64,000 nt of DNA from the NCBI GenBank assembly GCA_020744425.1, contig JAGMUV010000049.1, positions 62,001-126,000 of the forward strand, given 5' to 3'. Position 1 is the stretch's first letter; each line of letters begins with the position of its first letter. The translations under genes were made by a program, and so were the position numbers. Source of the stretch: Dactylonectria macrodidyma. Its lineage: Eukaryota > Ascomycota > Sordariomycetes > Hypocreales > Nectriaceae. This document shows, one piece after another, positions 1 through 10,001 of the stretch. The notes beneath the pieces were generated by a model. The model was not told the origin of the DNA. It made no database searches and saw nothing but the letters and a program-made list of their open reading frames with translations.

Positions 1-2284
1 CGAGCCATGGAGGACATGCGCCAAACAGGATCCACTACAGACCAAGATATCATGATGCTGCTCCGTAAGCTATTCGTCTTTGGCCACGCCCAGCCGCTCT
101 CAAACGAAAGCCGGCTTCTCATGCGAAGGAAGATATAAGCTCTCTGTATTTGGATGGGCATGCCTGCTATTTGGTTTACTATCAATCCGAACGACATCAA
201 CAACCCTGTAAAGATGAAGCTCGCCATGCACAGGATCCACGACCACGGCAAGGCGAAAGAGCTCCTAGCGGATCTACAGCAGAGATACGACAGGATCGCC
301 CTCAGCACCATGGATCCGGTCAGCTCCGCCCTCTTCTTCCACCGAGAAGTCTCTTTGTTCTTCGAGAAATATGTCAGAACAGGCGAACAATCCGTTTTCG
401 GAAAGATTAGCCACTACTACGCAACGGTGGAAACTAACGAGCGTGGCAGTCTGCACTTGCATGGGCTGCTGTGGCTGGAAGGAAACTTGGGACTACCATC
501 CCTGATCGACGATATGGCCAACCCCAGCGAGTCCGAATACCGTGCCAGCGTAATGCGCTACGTAGACTCTGTCTATCATGAATGCCTCGACGAGAAAGCT
601 GGGAAGGTGACCCGGCAGGACAGGAAGCCCATCCATCCGGTCGCGGAAATGATGAACAGCAGTAACGCGTTAACAGAGTCCTTTGAGGATGAGTCCAACT
701 ACATTGCGTACTGTTGCCAGGTCCATTCTCACACCTACACATGTATCAAGTACTCCCTTCAGGGCCTCGCCGAAGGGGAAGTGAACGCGCATCGCAGGAC
801 CACCTGCCGATTCAAGGCACCTTGGAAGACGGTCGAGCGCACAGGCTTTACGACGGACGGTTTGCTCGAGATCCGTCGGAACCATCCCTTGGTCAACCGA
901 TATAACAGAGCAATGGCGGTTGGCCTCCGCCACAACCACGACGTCTCGCCTATCTTGACCAACACCAAAGGGCTTGCCATGATATATTACATCACCAACT
1001 ACGCGACGAAGCTAAATACACCCATGTGGAAACGGCTTGCCTTTGCAGCCGATGTGCTTCAACGACGTCACAACTCCAGCGCCTTGATGCAGCAGCCACC
1101 GGATGCTGCCCCGAACGACAATCATCGATCCACTGTGCGCAACGAGACCCGGCAATTTTTGATGAGGGTTGCCAATCGTATCTTCTCCGAAAGAGAGCTC
1201 TCTGCTGTAGAGGTCTGCTACCACTTGCTCGGCCATCCTACGGATTTCACAAATGTACCCAACTGGTCGTTCCTACACTTGAACACGCTGTATTGGGCAA
1301 TCTTCCGGCGCTGGCCCCACCTCCGCCGTCTAGCCGGCCTAGAGACGGACACAGAGGAGCCCCTCGAGACGGTGAATCTCAGGGAGCAGGGCCGCACTCT
1401 GTCCTACTTCGAGGCGTACCCATGCAGGGGCGCACTCCTTGTGCATCTATGCCTCTACGACTATCTTTCCATGATTCACTTGGTGCCCTGGAAGAACCGT
1501 GACGACGACGAATTTCACATATCGCTAGACAGCCTTTCCTCAGACGTCCCTAACTGGATGCAGAAGCTTCGACGGCCCCATGAATATGCCGTCCCAATCT
1601 TCTAAGGCTTCATTAGCGACGATCATAAGGATGACGATCCAGACTACTTCAAACGGTGCGACCTGGCCTGAGAGTTTCTGCGGCCATACTGCTGACACTT
1701 TTGACAGAAATTCTGTCCTTCACCTCGCCTTATTCGTGCCCTGGGAATCATTCCTGTTCAGTACTGACGGCGATATTACTAACATTTGGTCCTATCACGA
1801 AGCTGCCCTTTCTCCCCGCCTGCGTTTCTCTGTCTCGAACATCTCGCTTCTCAGGAAGTCAGCCGAGGATGCGCGCAAAGATGCACGGCTTTGGGCCAAC
1901 AGATCCGAGGGCGAGGATACAGTCGATGTGAATTTCCCTCTGCCTAACGCCGACGACGGCCAACCCCCTGTGGCAACCGCTGAGCACCACCAAACCTACG
2001 TGGCTGTGATCCAGACTTTGCAGAATGCCATACGCAATTCCGATGCCACCAAAGACTCTCCTGTCCTGCGGGGTCTAGTCCGAGATCTGCGGCAAGAAAC
2101 CCTACCCGAGGAAGGTCGGCCGCTTGCCTAACGTCACGAAGGCTTTTATCCACAAATTCGACGCAATCAGGACAGCCCCCTAAGCCACCATCTAACGCCT
2201 TCACCAGAGGATATCCAGGCTGCCGCAAGAGCCCAACACATGTTACATCTCCGAATGCTGGATGATATAGAGACTGGCCCCTAA
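1..2284 (+). pseudogene. Helitron Rep (HUH) domain and linker, degenerate
   Basis: N-terminal part of the Helitron RepHel protein, which nicks and joins single-stranded DNA. The readable block at 154-1605 begins with GMPAIWFTINPND, characteristic of the Helitron-like N domain, and contains the metal-binding HUH motif as LHLHGLLWL near 448-475. Reading continues in frame from position 1 through a TAA at 136-138. After the TAA at 1603-1605 the frame shifts once; 1690-2131 reads on with ALFVPWESFL, and the linker reaches 2284 through two more TAA codons. It cannot encode a working protein. The family call rests on the HUH motif and on the adjoining helicase in the same frame (frame of 1580 and 2300). 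Confidence 0.85.
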
Positions 2285-2299
2285 GGAGACACATGCTCT

Positions 2300-4036
2300 A
2301 TGATGAACACTGACATCGATGACATGCTAGATCGGCACCATGATACAGAGATTGTGCCACTCTGTCTGAATCAAGACCCAGTCACGCGAGTCTCTCGGAT
2401 GACTATCGATATCGGCCAAACATCCAGCTTCATAGAACTCGGCCACCGAGCTGCTGCCCACTACACACTCAACTATCTACAAGGCATGGCCCTCCAGCTT
2501 ATCTGCAGATCTCTGGACAAGTATACCGCGAACCCCGACGCCACGGAACAACACCTTCAGTACGTTGGAGGCCCCGGCGGCACCGGAAAGTCCAGGATCA
2601 TCGATGCCCTCAAGCACGTATTCGCTGTGAGAGATCAGCAGCATCTTCTTCAAATCACCGGCTCGTCCGGCAGTGCGGCGGCGCAAATTGGTGGGACTAC
2701 GGTCCATTCCGCCTGCGGGCTAGACACCCATCGTTCTTCGAACGAACAGCTCCCTCGCTTCTCGGAAGCGAAGAAATGGGCGTGGAAGCAGAAACTGGTC
2801 TTCGTAATCGATGAGATCAGTATGCTAGGGGGAGCCACCTTTTTCAAAACCCACTGTCACCTCCAGGCCCTCCGCGACTGCTCTGATAAGCCATTTGGTG
2901 GCATTCTTATAGTTCTCTTAATGGGCGACTTCTATCAGTTCGCGCCCGTCCTAGAGACAAGCCTTCTGGTCGACCAAACACTGGATCTTGCTTCCACCAC
3001 CTCTCTGGGACAGAGGACCATTGCACACCATCGCGGCTACAATATGTGGCTACTGTTCAAGACTGTTATTCTGCTCGAAGAACAAGTCCGCGCCGGAGAC
3101 GATCCCGAACTAGTAGCCTTCTTGAACAGAGTACGCGCTGGGACGCAGACCATGGAAGACCATGACCTGCTCAACACAAAACTCGTCGACCGCTCCCAGA
3201 TCACCTTCAAAGATAGCCTGCGCGCCATAACACCCCTCAATCGTAACCGATGGACCCTCAATATGGAAGCCATTATAGATTGGGCCCGGTTTCATAGGAA
3301 ACATATCTCGGTTTTCGTCTCCGCTCACACCTGGCGATCCACTGCCTTATCTCAGGACGAGATCGCGCAGACAATTGGACAAGGCGACGACTCCCACTGC
3401 AAGATCCCGGGTATCTTCTTCTACGCCCAAGGAATGCCTCTCGTGGTCAACCAGAACATATACACCGGCTTGAAGGTTATGAACAGCGCAGAATTCACTG
3501 CTACAGACATTATTCCTGATCCAAAATACCCAGGGTACTATCTTGCCGACGACGTCACAATCCATTTCGGACCGCCGCTTAGCATCCTACTACAGTCGAA
3601 CGAGACAAAGGGCGTAGCCATCCCGGGCCTCCCAACAGGCATGATACTTATTCAGCCGATCTCATTCTCCTTGAGTCCCATCGACCGCCACTTCAAGTTC
3701 TTATCAGCGAAATGCACTCGCAAGGGTTTGCTAGCTGTTACGGCATTTGTTATTACAGACTATAAAGCACAAAGCAAGACCTTTCCACAAGTACTCCTGG
3801 AGCTGCGGGGAAACCGCATAGTCAATGGCCAGCCTTCAAGGTGCGACTTCATAAGTCTCTATGTATAGCTCTTGAGATGTAGAACGTTAGAAGGCATAAA
3901 GCTTCTCAGTCCCGTTCGGCCGCAAGATTTCATCGGGAACAAACTCGACCAAAAGATACTTGACGCTATGCAGAGGTTGACACATCTCGCGGCAGAAACG
4001 CGGCGGGCATTTGAGGCCCAGCAAAGCCATCTATAG
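2300..4036 (+). pseudogene. Helitron PIF1-type helicase domain, one nonsense codon
   Basis: C-terminal helicase half of the Helitron protein, expected to unwind DNA during rolling-circle transposition. Visible motifs are Walker A GGPGGTGKS (about 2568-2594), Walker B VFVIDEISML (about 2800-2829), a GDFYQFAPV motif and the C-terminal SLYV block. The frame is open for 522 codons to a TAG at 3866-3868. It then continues in the same frame with LSPVRPQDFIG-type helicase tail to a stop at 4034-4036, so the TAG looks like a mutated CAG inside the conserved SLYVQL-type motif. This is the best preserved part of the relic. Confidence 0.88.
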
Positions 4037-4165
4037 CCTGTGCAAATAAAGCCATTGGCTAGCCCCTCCTTATTACCATACATATACCCCGCAGTGCCTA
4101 GCGAATTGAAAGACACTCTCTCCAAGAAAACCCCATAAAGACCCACTTTTTTCCCCGTCGCATAT

Positions 4166-4244
4166 GCCTTGAGGAACGAAAGGCTTCTTTTTGCCTTGAG
4201 GAACGAAAGGCTTCTTTGCCTTGAGGAACGAAAGGCTTCTTTTT
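4166..4244 (+). repeat. Three tandem copies of a 25-27 bp unit with internal dyad
   Basis: Three head-to-tail copies start at 4166, 4193 and 4218. Each contains GCCTT, an 8-9 base spacer and AAGGC, so each transcript or single strand could fold into a small hairpin. They differ mainly in the length of the terminal T run. They sit just downstream of the Helitron helicase, where Helitron 3' termini and satellite-like arrays are often found, but I could not show that they belong to the element. Confidence 0.85.
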
Positions 4245-4289
4245 CCCCGCCCTCTCTCCCCCACCAGCCTTAATTCACAGGCCACAGCA

Positions 4290-4400
4290 CGGCCACACTT
4301 ACCAATCGCATGCCACACATTGTAAACGCCACAAGTTTTGCGCCTCAAGAACGGCCACACTTTCCAAGCCTCAGCCGGGGCCGAAACGCCACAAGTGTTG
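4290..4400 (+). repeat. Two diverged copies of a ~50 bp repeat
   Basis: Copy 1 (4290-4340) and copy 2 (4352-4400) both start with CGGCCACACTT and end with AACGCCACAAGT followed by T/G-rich bases. The middles differ. No gene is visible between 4037 and 4497. Confidence 0.6.
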
Positions 4401-4497
4401 ATGGATGAATGAATGAAAGAGAAAACAAAAACAGCTTAGCTGTCGGAAGTTTTAAGGGAAGTTCTCTTTTAGCATCTGATGTGTATGAGTAGTTGTC

Positions 4498-6627
4498 TTA
4501 TATTATCACGACCTCTCTCCTGGGAAGCCGTGCAAGATCCAACATTGATGAACGCTCTAATAACTTCGTACTATTACCTTCGTCTCCCAGGCTAGATCGA
4601 AACATCAGCATTCCAGTACGCTCAGTAACTGGCACGCCATTGGCGTCACCGGGCGGGCTTTCGACCCGGGCAAGAACTAGCACGTAGAGTTTGAAATATT
4701 GGCTATTTGTAACACCCCCAGAGCCAATCGAGCTCGGCACCTTCTCCCAGCCGAGTAAAATGCACACTAGCTTTTTGATTTCGAGCAGGGCTATGAGTTC
4801 CTGTGGCGTTTGATCAAGTGGTTCCGCCTCGTCATTGCGATGAAGATAGCCGAATTCTAGAAGACGAACATCTTGCCAACTATTCTCGCTGAAGGTCAAC
4901 AGTTCCTTCTGGACAACCGTTGCGGCCACTCTTATTGCAGGGCGCTTCAGATGCAGCCTTTCGATTCCGGTGGCGATACCGGGACTGAGAGGTTGAATCA
5001 ACCCTGTCACAGACGAACATTCGTTGAACGTTTTAATATCATGCCGTATGGCGACAAGTCCTTCCCAACCAGCCCAACTCCAGGATGGAAAGTCGACTTT
5101 GCGTCTGATCTTTCGAGCTTTCGTAGAGTGATGATACTAACTGAGGCCTAGGGCAAGAACCTTTTGGTCTAAAACAGAGAAGTCCGTTGTCCCGGGGTTG
5201 ATACTGGCAATGCCGTAGAACGGATACAGGGCGAGCTGACGAGGGTCCTCTACCCAGTCCAGAGAACGGCCCGGTGTGAAAGTATTCATCACACCACGGA
5301 AGGCATTGAGGGTGTCCGACTCGTTCGTAAGGTACTGTCGTGTGAAGGACGATACGTGGCTGTAGTAAGTGTAAAGCGTGGACTGTAGGGGATATCCCAG
5401 AGGAATTCCGCCGTTGCCTCGGCCGAGGGTGAGGTCCTTGGTGGCAGTGTCGGTTAGTGGTTCGTGGATACTTTCCCAGCAACTTAAGAATCCATTGCAC
5501 TCAAATAGCATCTCGTGGCTGGTGAAGTAAAGCCTCTGATGGGAAAGCATCTCTTCCTGAAATGTCCATCCCCTAAATGACTAAAGCGATGCAATCTTCT
5601 CTCGGGCTATACTGGGCATAATGAATAATGTGAGCCCGTCTGAGAAATGCACTACCCTCTGTGGAGTTCTCGAAGTCGTCCCAACCCCCGGTAGACCGTT
5701 TTGCCGCGTTGCCGCAATAATCGTCAGGTCCGCTCTACGGTATATTCGATCCATCTTGTAAATCTGATCTTTGACGTGCTCTGAGTCGCCTTGGTTAATG
5801 CAATATCTGTCAATCCATATATAGTTGTAACCCAGAGACTTTGCAACTTCAATTGCGTCGAGAATAACACCAGGGATCTTGCCTGGTAATCGCCGACCTT
5901 CTGGAACGCTATCTTCGTATTTTTTCGGGTTCGAATGGCTGTCTCGGGCGATATTCTACACGTAACTCAGAGCCACCCATGACATCGAGTTAGTAGCATC
6001 GACCACAACGAGTGTTGTACAGTCGATAAGCCTAAAGTCCATGAGAGGAACGCCTTGGTTGCATTCGATACCGTGCGCAGCTCGGCACATGCGCAACCAG
6101 CTTTTGACTCGCTGGGAGTCGTAGGACCGCGGGATAAGTCTAGGCTTCCTCTTCCCAGGCTCGTCGAGATGAAGGCTCCTAGAGCAGACAATGTGGCCGT
6201 TCTTCCATAAGAATTCTCGCAATTTCTGATTCTCGGCCAAGACGATTTGGTGTTCGGGTACGAGCGTGAGGCAAACGCCTCTGTCCTGGACACGGCCTGG
6301 GTCCGGACTGGGGAAGGGGAAGGAAGTTTCGTCTACCGAGTAGGCGCGGAGCTCCCAGCTCGTATCAAGTGGACACTCGCATTCCGCCGCTTCGGGCCAG
6401 AATGCAGAGTTCCAGAGCATGTGGCAGACTTCGCAAGCACTGATTTGCGCCGGCCGAGCCCCGAGCTTGGCGACCAAGACGCCAGGATGGGCTCTTCTAC
6501 TTTTCCAGTCTACGTCAGGAGGGACTGAAAAAGCTTTGTTAAAGTCAAGCAGTCTGCATGTCTCACATATATGAGATTGACCAAGCACTGTCGACGGCCT
6601 GGTCATTCTGTGTTGGTCGAAGTGCAT
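4498..6627 (-). pseudogene. HET-domain protein gene with three in-frame TAG codons
   Basis: HET (heterokaryon incompatibility) proteins trigger a self/non-self cell-death reaction after hyphal fusion. From the ATG at 6627 the frame runs to TAA at 4498-4500 without any frameshift, about 709 codons. Conserved HET blocks appear in order: FRLIDC and WVALSYV (about 5960-6060), YIWIDRYCINQGD (about 5810-5850), RGWTFQEEMLS (about 5545-5575) and FPSWSWAGW (about 5060-5090). Three TAG codons interrupt it at 5956-5958, 5581-5583 and 5137-5139, each exactly where HET proteins carry a conserved Trp (after SYV; W-x-x-RGWTFQE; before YHH). Each is one G-to-A change from TGG. No intron is needed. In-frame sequence upstream of 6627 is open to a TAA near 6765 but has no ATG. 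I regard it as a RIP-type pseudogene; splicing around three separate Trp sites is unlikely. Confidence 0.88.
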
Positions 6628-6645
6628 GGACGATGCGCTTTGCAC

Positions 6646-8065
6646 TGGTACCTTCTCACAGTTCGATCGAAATGGAGTGTCGTGCTGTCCTACGTGCCCT
6701 TCGCCCAGGTCCCTTGGTCGTTTTTGTGCTGAGTTGACTAGGACCTGCTCTTTGGGCGGTTAGGTCAATTGGCTGCTGCCTAAAGGATCGGCCCTACTAA
6801 TATTCCGGACTCACACCCTTACATATCTGAAACACACTGAGGACTTTATTATGCATTGAAATGCTCACAACACACAAGTCACTTAACACTCTGACCATTA
6901 CGGGCCACCTTGCCACCCTACGGGTGGTATAAAGTCACAAATTTGGGCGAGCCCGCAGTGACCGATCTCTTGTGTTTGTTCAAGTCTCAACAAACAACCT
7001 ATGCCAGATCGCCAACTAAACAACGAGGCTCGTTCCGAAAGGTTTTCGAGGGCCCGCCAGGGCCCGATCTCCTGTTCCGCCACGCATGCGCCATAACCCA
7101 TGCGCCATCTTTGAGGCGGTTGGCGCCTTGAGCCACAATTTGTGCCACCACTATCGCCGGGGCTGCCGAGGTTATCACATCCAGTGCCTAGTAAGCCTCA
7201 TCTGGCGATTCCTCATCGATTTCGAGCTTTGAAGTATTGGCTGGAAAACCGGAGCTCTTGAAGCAGGATATTTGCTTAGGGGTTTATCTGACTTACCTAC
7301 AGATTGAATAGAATTGAATCGGATTGACACAATTCAATCCAACTCAATTTTACCGTATTATGCCCTTAATTCAATTCAATTTACCCTGAAATTGAGTTAA
7401 ATTGAGTTGTTCGGAGTGCTGGCTGCCAGAGCTGAGACTGCTATGTGTTTGATCCTTCGGATAGCCTCTTTCCGGCTCGGATAGGCCCTATCCGTGTGAC
7501 ACTACGAATGAGCGACCTGATCTTTGACGGGCCACGCTTTGCGCAGTTGCCAGCTCCAGGAAACTGCTGCTGTGATAGAACGAGCTACAACGGTGCATTG
7601 ACCCTTCCCTCGTGCCTCTCTTGGGCTCTCAAGACCAGTTTCTTCGATGATGGACACGCTTATTTCTCCCGTTCGGACCCCTTGGCCCCCTATCGATCCA
7701 CCATGGCACCCTTTTCTCTACCTATTCTTTTTCACTCTTCACACAAGCATATTGTCACATATCGGGATATCAGATTCCTGCGGCTATGACAGCAGTCAAG
7801 CTTTCTGTCTTTCATTATAAGGTTCCACAGCCACTTGCCTCGTCACCGGCCTCGTCATCAGCCTCATCACAAGCCTAGCTTTTCCTCTGATCAGGTGAAT
7901 AGCTAGATAAAGTCAAATAGCCCGTAGCATCCGGACCGTCTCGGCAGTTCGAGGTCATCCGAGGTCATCATCAGTCTCTTCATCTATAAGACTGACCCAA
8001 AGACCCTCATTAGATACGAAGAATAGCAAGAGCTTCTCACACACATGATCACTTCCATCTACTAG
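6646..8065. other. Intergenic region, no convincing gene
   Basis: No protein with recognisable motifs on either strand. It contains the low-complexity ATTGAAT/ATTCAAT stretch listed separately and a short stretch of CTCATC-rich degenerate repeats near 7837-7880. Open frames at 6910-7131 and 7445-7789 have no family motif and look fortuitous. Confidence 0.6.
7297..7412. repeat. AT-rich array of ATTGAAT / ATTCAAT half repeats
   Basis: Seven to nine imperfect copies of TTGAAT or its complement ATTCAA occur in both orientations within about 115 bp, so the two strands can pair over short stretches. The origin is unknown; it may be the terminal remnant of a small inverted-repeat element. Confidence 0.5.
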
Positions 8066-8338
8066 ATGCGACAGCACATGTTTACGACGATCACTTCTAC
8101 GATGCCCCGCGAAGAGCCGGTCAGAGTACCGATCGATGAAATCCGCCGCACGCTGGAAGAGCTCGATCGGCGACGCACTCGAAACGGAGCTGGAGGAAGG
8201 TCAGGACCGCCTCACTCGATTATTCCAACTCATCAGCCGCGTCAAGAGCCGGTCAGAGTTCCCCTTGACGAGGTCCAACGTACGTTGGAAGACCTGGATC
8301 GCCGACATGCCAGAGGACGCACCCCTCGAAGACTGTGA
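8066..8338 (+). CDS. Small unassigned protein with two ~25-residue internal repeats
   Basis: An ATG-initiated frame of 90 codons. It consists mainly of two repeats built on EPVRVPxDExxRTLExLDRR, at about residues 14-38 and 58-82. At DNA level the repeats (about 8108-8180 and 8239-8312) differ chiefly at third codon positions while the peptide is kept, which suggests that the duplication has been under protein-level selection. High content of charged residues; no signal peptide or membrane segment. I do not recognise the family. It lies directly upstream of a truncated transposon, so it may be a fragment of a longer repeat protein; no exon could be linked with confidence. Confidence 0.45.
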   Translation: MRQHMFTTITSTMPREEPVRVPIDEIRRTLEELDRRRTRNGAGGRSGPPHSIIPTHQPRQEPVRVPLDEVQRTLEDLDRRHARGRTPRRL

Positions 8339-8518
8339 CGGGACAAGAGCACGAACGAGGTCGAGTGCGACTTGGGCAAAATGATTGTTTACGAGGAGAG
8401 AAAGAGATTCCTAAGGAAAACTCTGACTTAAGCTATTTACACAAATGTTCATAAGTTAAATGAGACTATTCATAAAGTATGAAAGTCACATGATCGTTCC
8501 CTCACACCCGGTTCAGAC

Positions 8519-9719
8519 TACGGTCCCGTTGGCGTTGAACGCTCTAAGAGAAGAAAAACAGCAGCTCGAGGAGGCAAAGGCGGCAGAGGCAGAGGGAGAG
8601 GCGGCCGAGGAAGAAGAAGAAAAGCCAGCCGAGAGCGGGAAGCTGGTGAGGCCGATAAGGTCGAAGAAGTTATCCACGTCCTCACAGACGATGGGGATAA
8701 AGTCATCGCGTTGAATTCGACTCAGAGCGTCGTTATTGCCCTTATAAACCTACTGCCGAAGTCGACATATCACGTCTTTGTGGATAACCTCTTCTCGTCC
8801 CCGGGCCTCTTCCTCTCTCTTCGTCAGCACGGCCACGGTGCTACAGGCACAGCCCGCACTAACTGCGGCATCTTCAAGGAGCTCGCTGACTATAAGAAGA
8901 AGGATATATCAGGGAAATCAGGGTTTAAATTCAATGAGATCAGGGTCATACCAACCCCTGGTAACCAGGTGGGAGCCCTTGACACTTTTGGCTGTGTTTC
9001 TCTTACTAACTTGTCTTCTTCTGCTACAGGTGAACCAAATCGCGTGGAAAGACAATGCCCTTGTGTTATTCCTATCAACTGTGTTTAAAGGCGATGAGAA
9101 ATGTGAGCGCTGGAGGAAGAAGCCGTCAACAATGAAGGCCACAGCACGGCCGATACAGCGTTTCTTTGGTGGCGAGGCAGTAAAGCTGATATCAATCCCT
9201 ACAGTTGCTGCTTCCTATAACGATGAGATGAATCATGTGGATCGAGGAGACCAAATGAGGGCGTATCTCGGCTATGATCACCCAATTCGCCGGGGGGCTT
9301 GGCAGGCTCTTACTTGGACCTTCCTGCTTGATGTGGTGCTTGTGAATAGCTACCTTCTTCAACTCTACGGGCAGCCGGCTTGGAAGCGATATACGAGTCA
9401 AAAAGAGTGGCGCCGGCGCATTTATAACGAGCTGTTCAAGGTGTTCCATAAGGAAAGTCAATCAAGGCAGTCATTTCGGACTGGGGACGAATTTACACCC
9501 GTGGCACAGCATAAATACGTCCGAAGAGGGAAAAAGTCTAGCTGCGTTGCTTGTAAGGGCCAACAGCTGGGTAAGCCTTGGTCAAAAACCTCAAGGAAAC
9601 CTTTGGCGGCGGTCAGCAGCAATACAAGGAGGCGTCAATCTAGGGGGGGATGTGAGCAGTGTGATGTCACGATTTGTAACTCGAAATATTGTTGGGACTT
9701 CTATCACAGGCTAATTTAG
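8519..9719 (+). pseudogene. piggyBac-like transposase (DDE_Tnp_1_7), N-terminally truncated
   Basis: Coding blocks 8519-8968 and 9030-9719 are joined by a 61-nt phase-0 intron (8969-9029, GT...AG) at the same place as in the other piggyBac-like copies here. The product keeps the second catalytic Asp (YHVFVDNLFSS), the third (YNDEMNHVDRGDQM) and a Cys-rich C-terminal zinc-binding tail ending near GCEQCDVTICNSKYCW. The first Asp region is absent because of the 5' truncation. An Arg/Gly-rich run around residues 10-40 corresponds to the RGRGRG segment of the full copy. Confidence 0.82.
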
Positions 9720-9812
9720 GTAGAGAATGATGTACCTTTCATGCTCTCTTATTTGATTGGTTAGATATCCCTGTAGTGACCTAAGTGGAGCCTCCTGGCA
9801 ATCGAAGGGATA
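8519..9812 (+). mobile_element. piggyBac-like element, family A, 5'-truncated copy
   Basis: Related to the complete copy at 38503-40954 on the other strand. Similarity starts abruptly at the GPVGVER-type sequence near 8519 and runs to the right terminus, which ends in GAAGGGATA at about 9804-9812. The first half of the transposase and the left inverted repeat are missing, so the copy cannot move by itself. The other family (9840-12108) begins only about 28 bp after its right end. Confidence 0.85.
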
Positions 9813-9839
9813 GCACTTTAGAACAATTGGTATCACTAT

Positions 9840-9875
9840 CCCATCGAGTGCGGATGGACCCCATTTTCGCCAAGG
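9840..9875 (+). repeat. Left terminal inverted repeat, piggyBac-like family 2
   Basis: A 36-bp sequence starting CCCATCGAGTGCGG and ending CGCCAAGG. Its exact reverse complement lies at 12073-12108. Confidence 0.95.
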
Positions 9876-10001
9876 CCAAAATACCCACTTTTATACCCAC
9901 TTTTACTCCGCACTTCAATCAGTACATGACGAAACATCATTTGCACCTATGTTTTCTTACCTGCTGTCACCACCAAAACCGTCATTTTGTTCAATGCTGC
10001 G

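Larger units (their letters stand above)
1..4036 (+). mobile_element. Helitron relic, cut by the left window edge
   Basis: Decayed rolling-circle (Helitron) transposon. The order is a Rep/HUH replication-initiator domain followed by a PIF1-type helicase, which is diagnostic of the RepHel protein of Helitrons. The copy enters from beyond position 1, so its 5' end is not visible. I did not find a convincing 3' hairpin plus CTRR end; a tandem-repeat block starts about 130 bp after the helicase ends. The coding frame is interrupted by TAA at 136-138, TAA at 1603-1605, TAA at 2129-2131, TAA at 2282-2284 and TAG at 3866-3868, with one frame change between about 1605 and 1700. Each nonsense codon can be derived from CAA or CAG by one C-to-T change. 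Identification is very secure; element limits are not. Confidence 0.9.
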
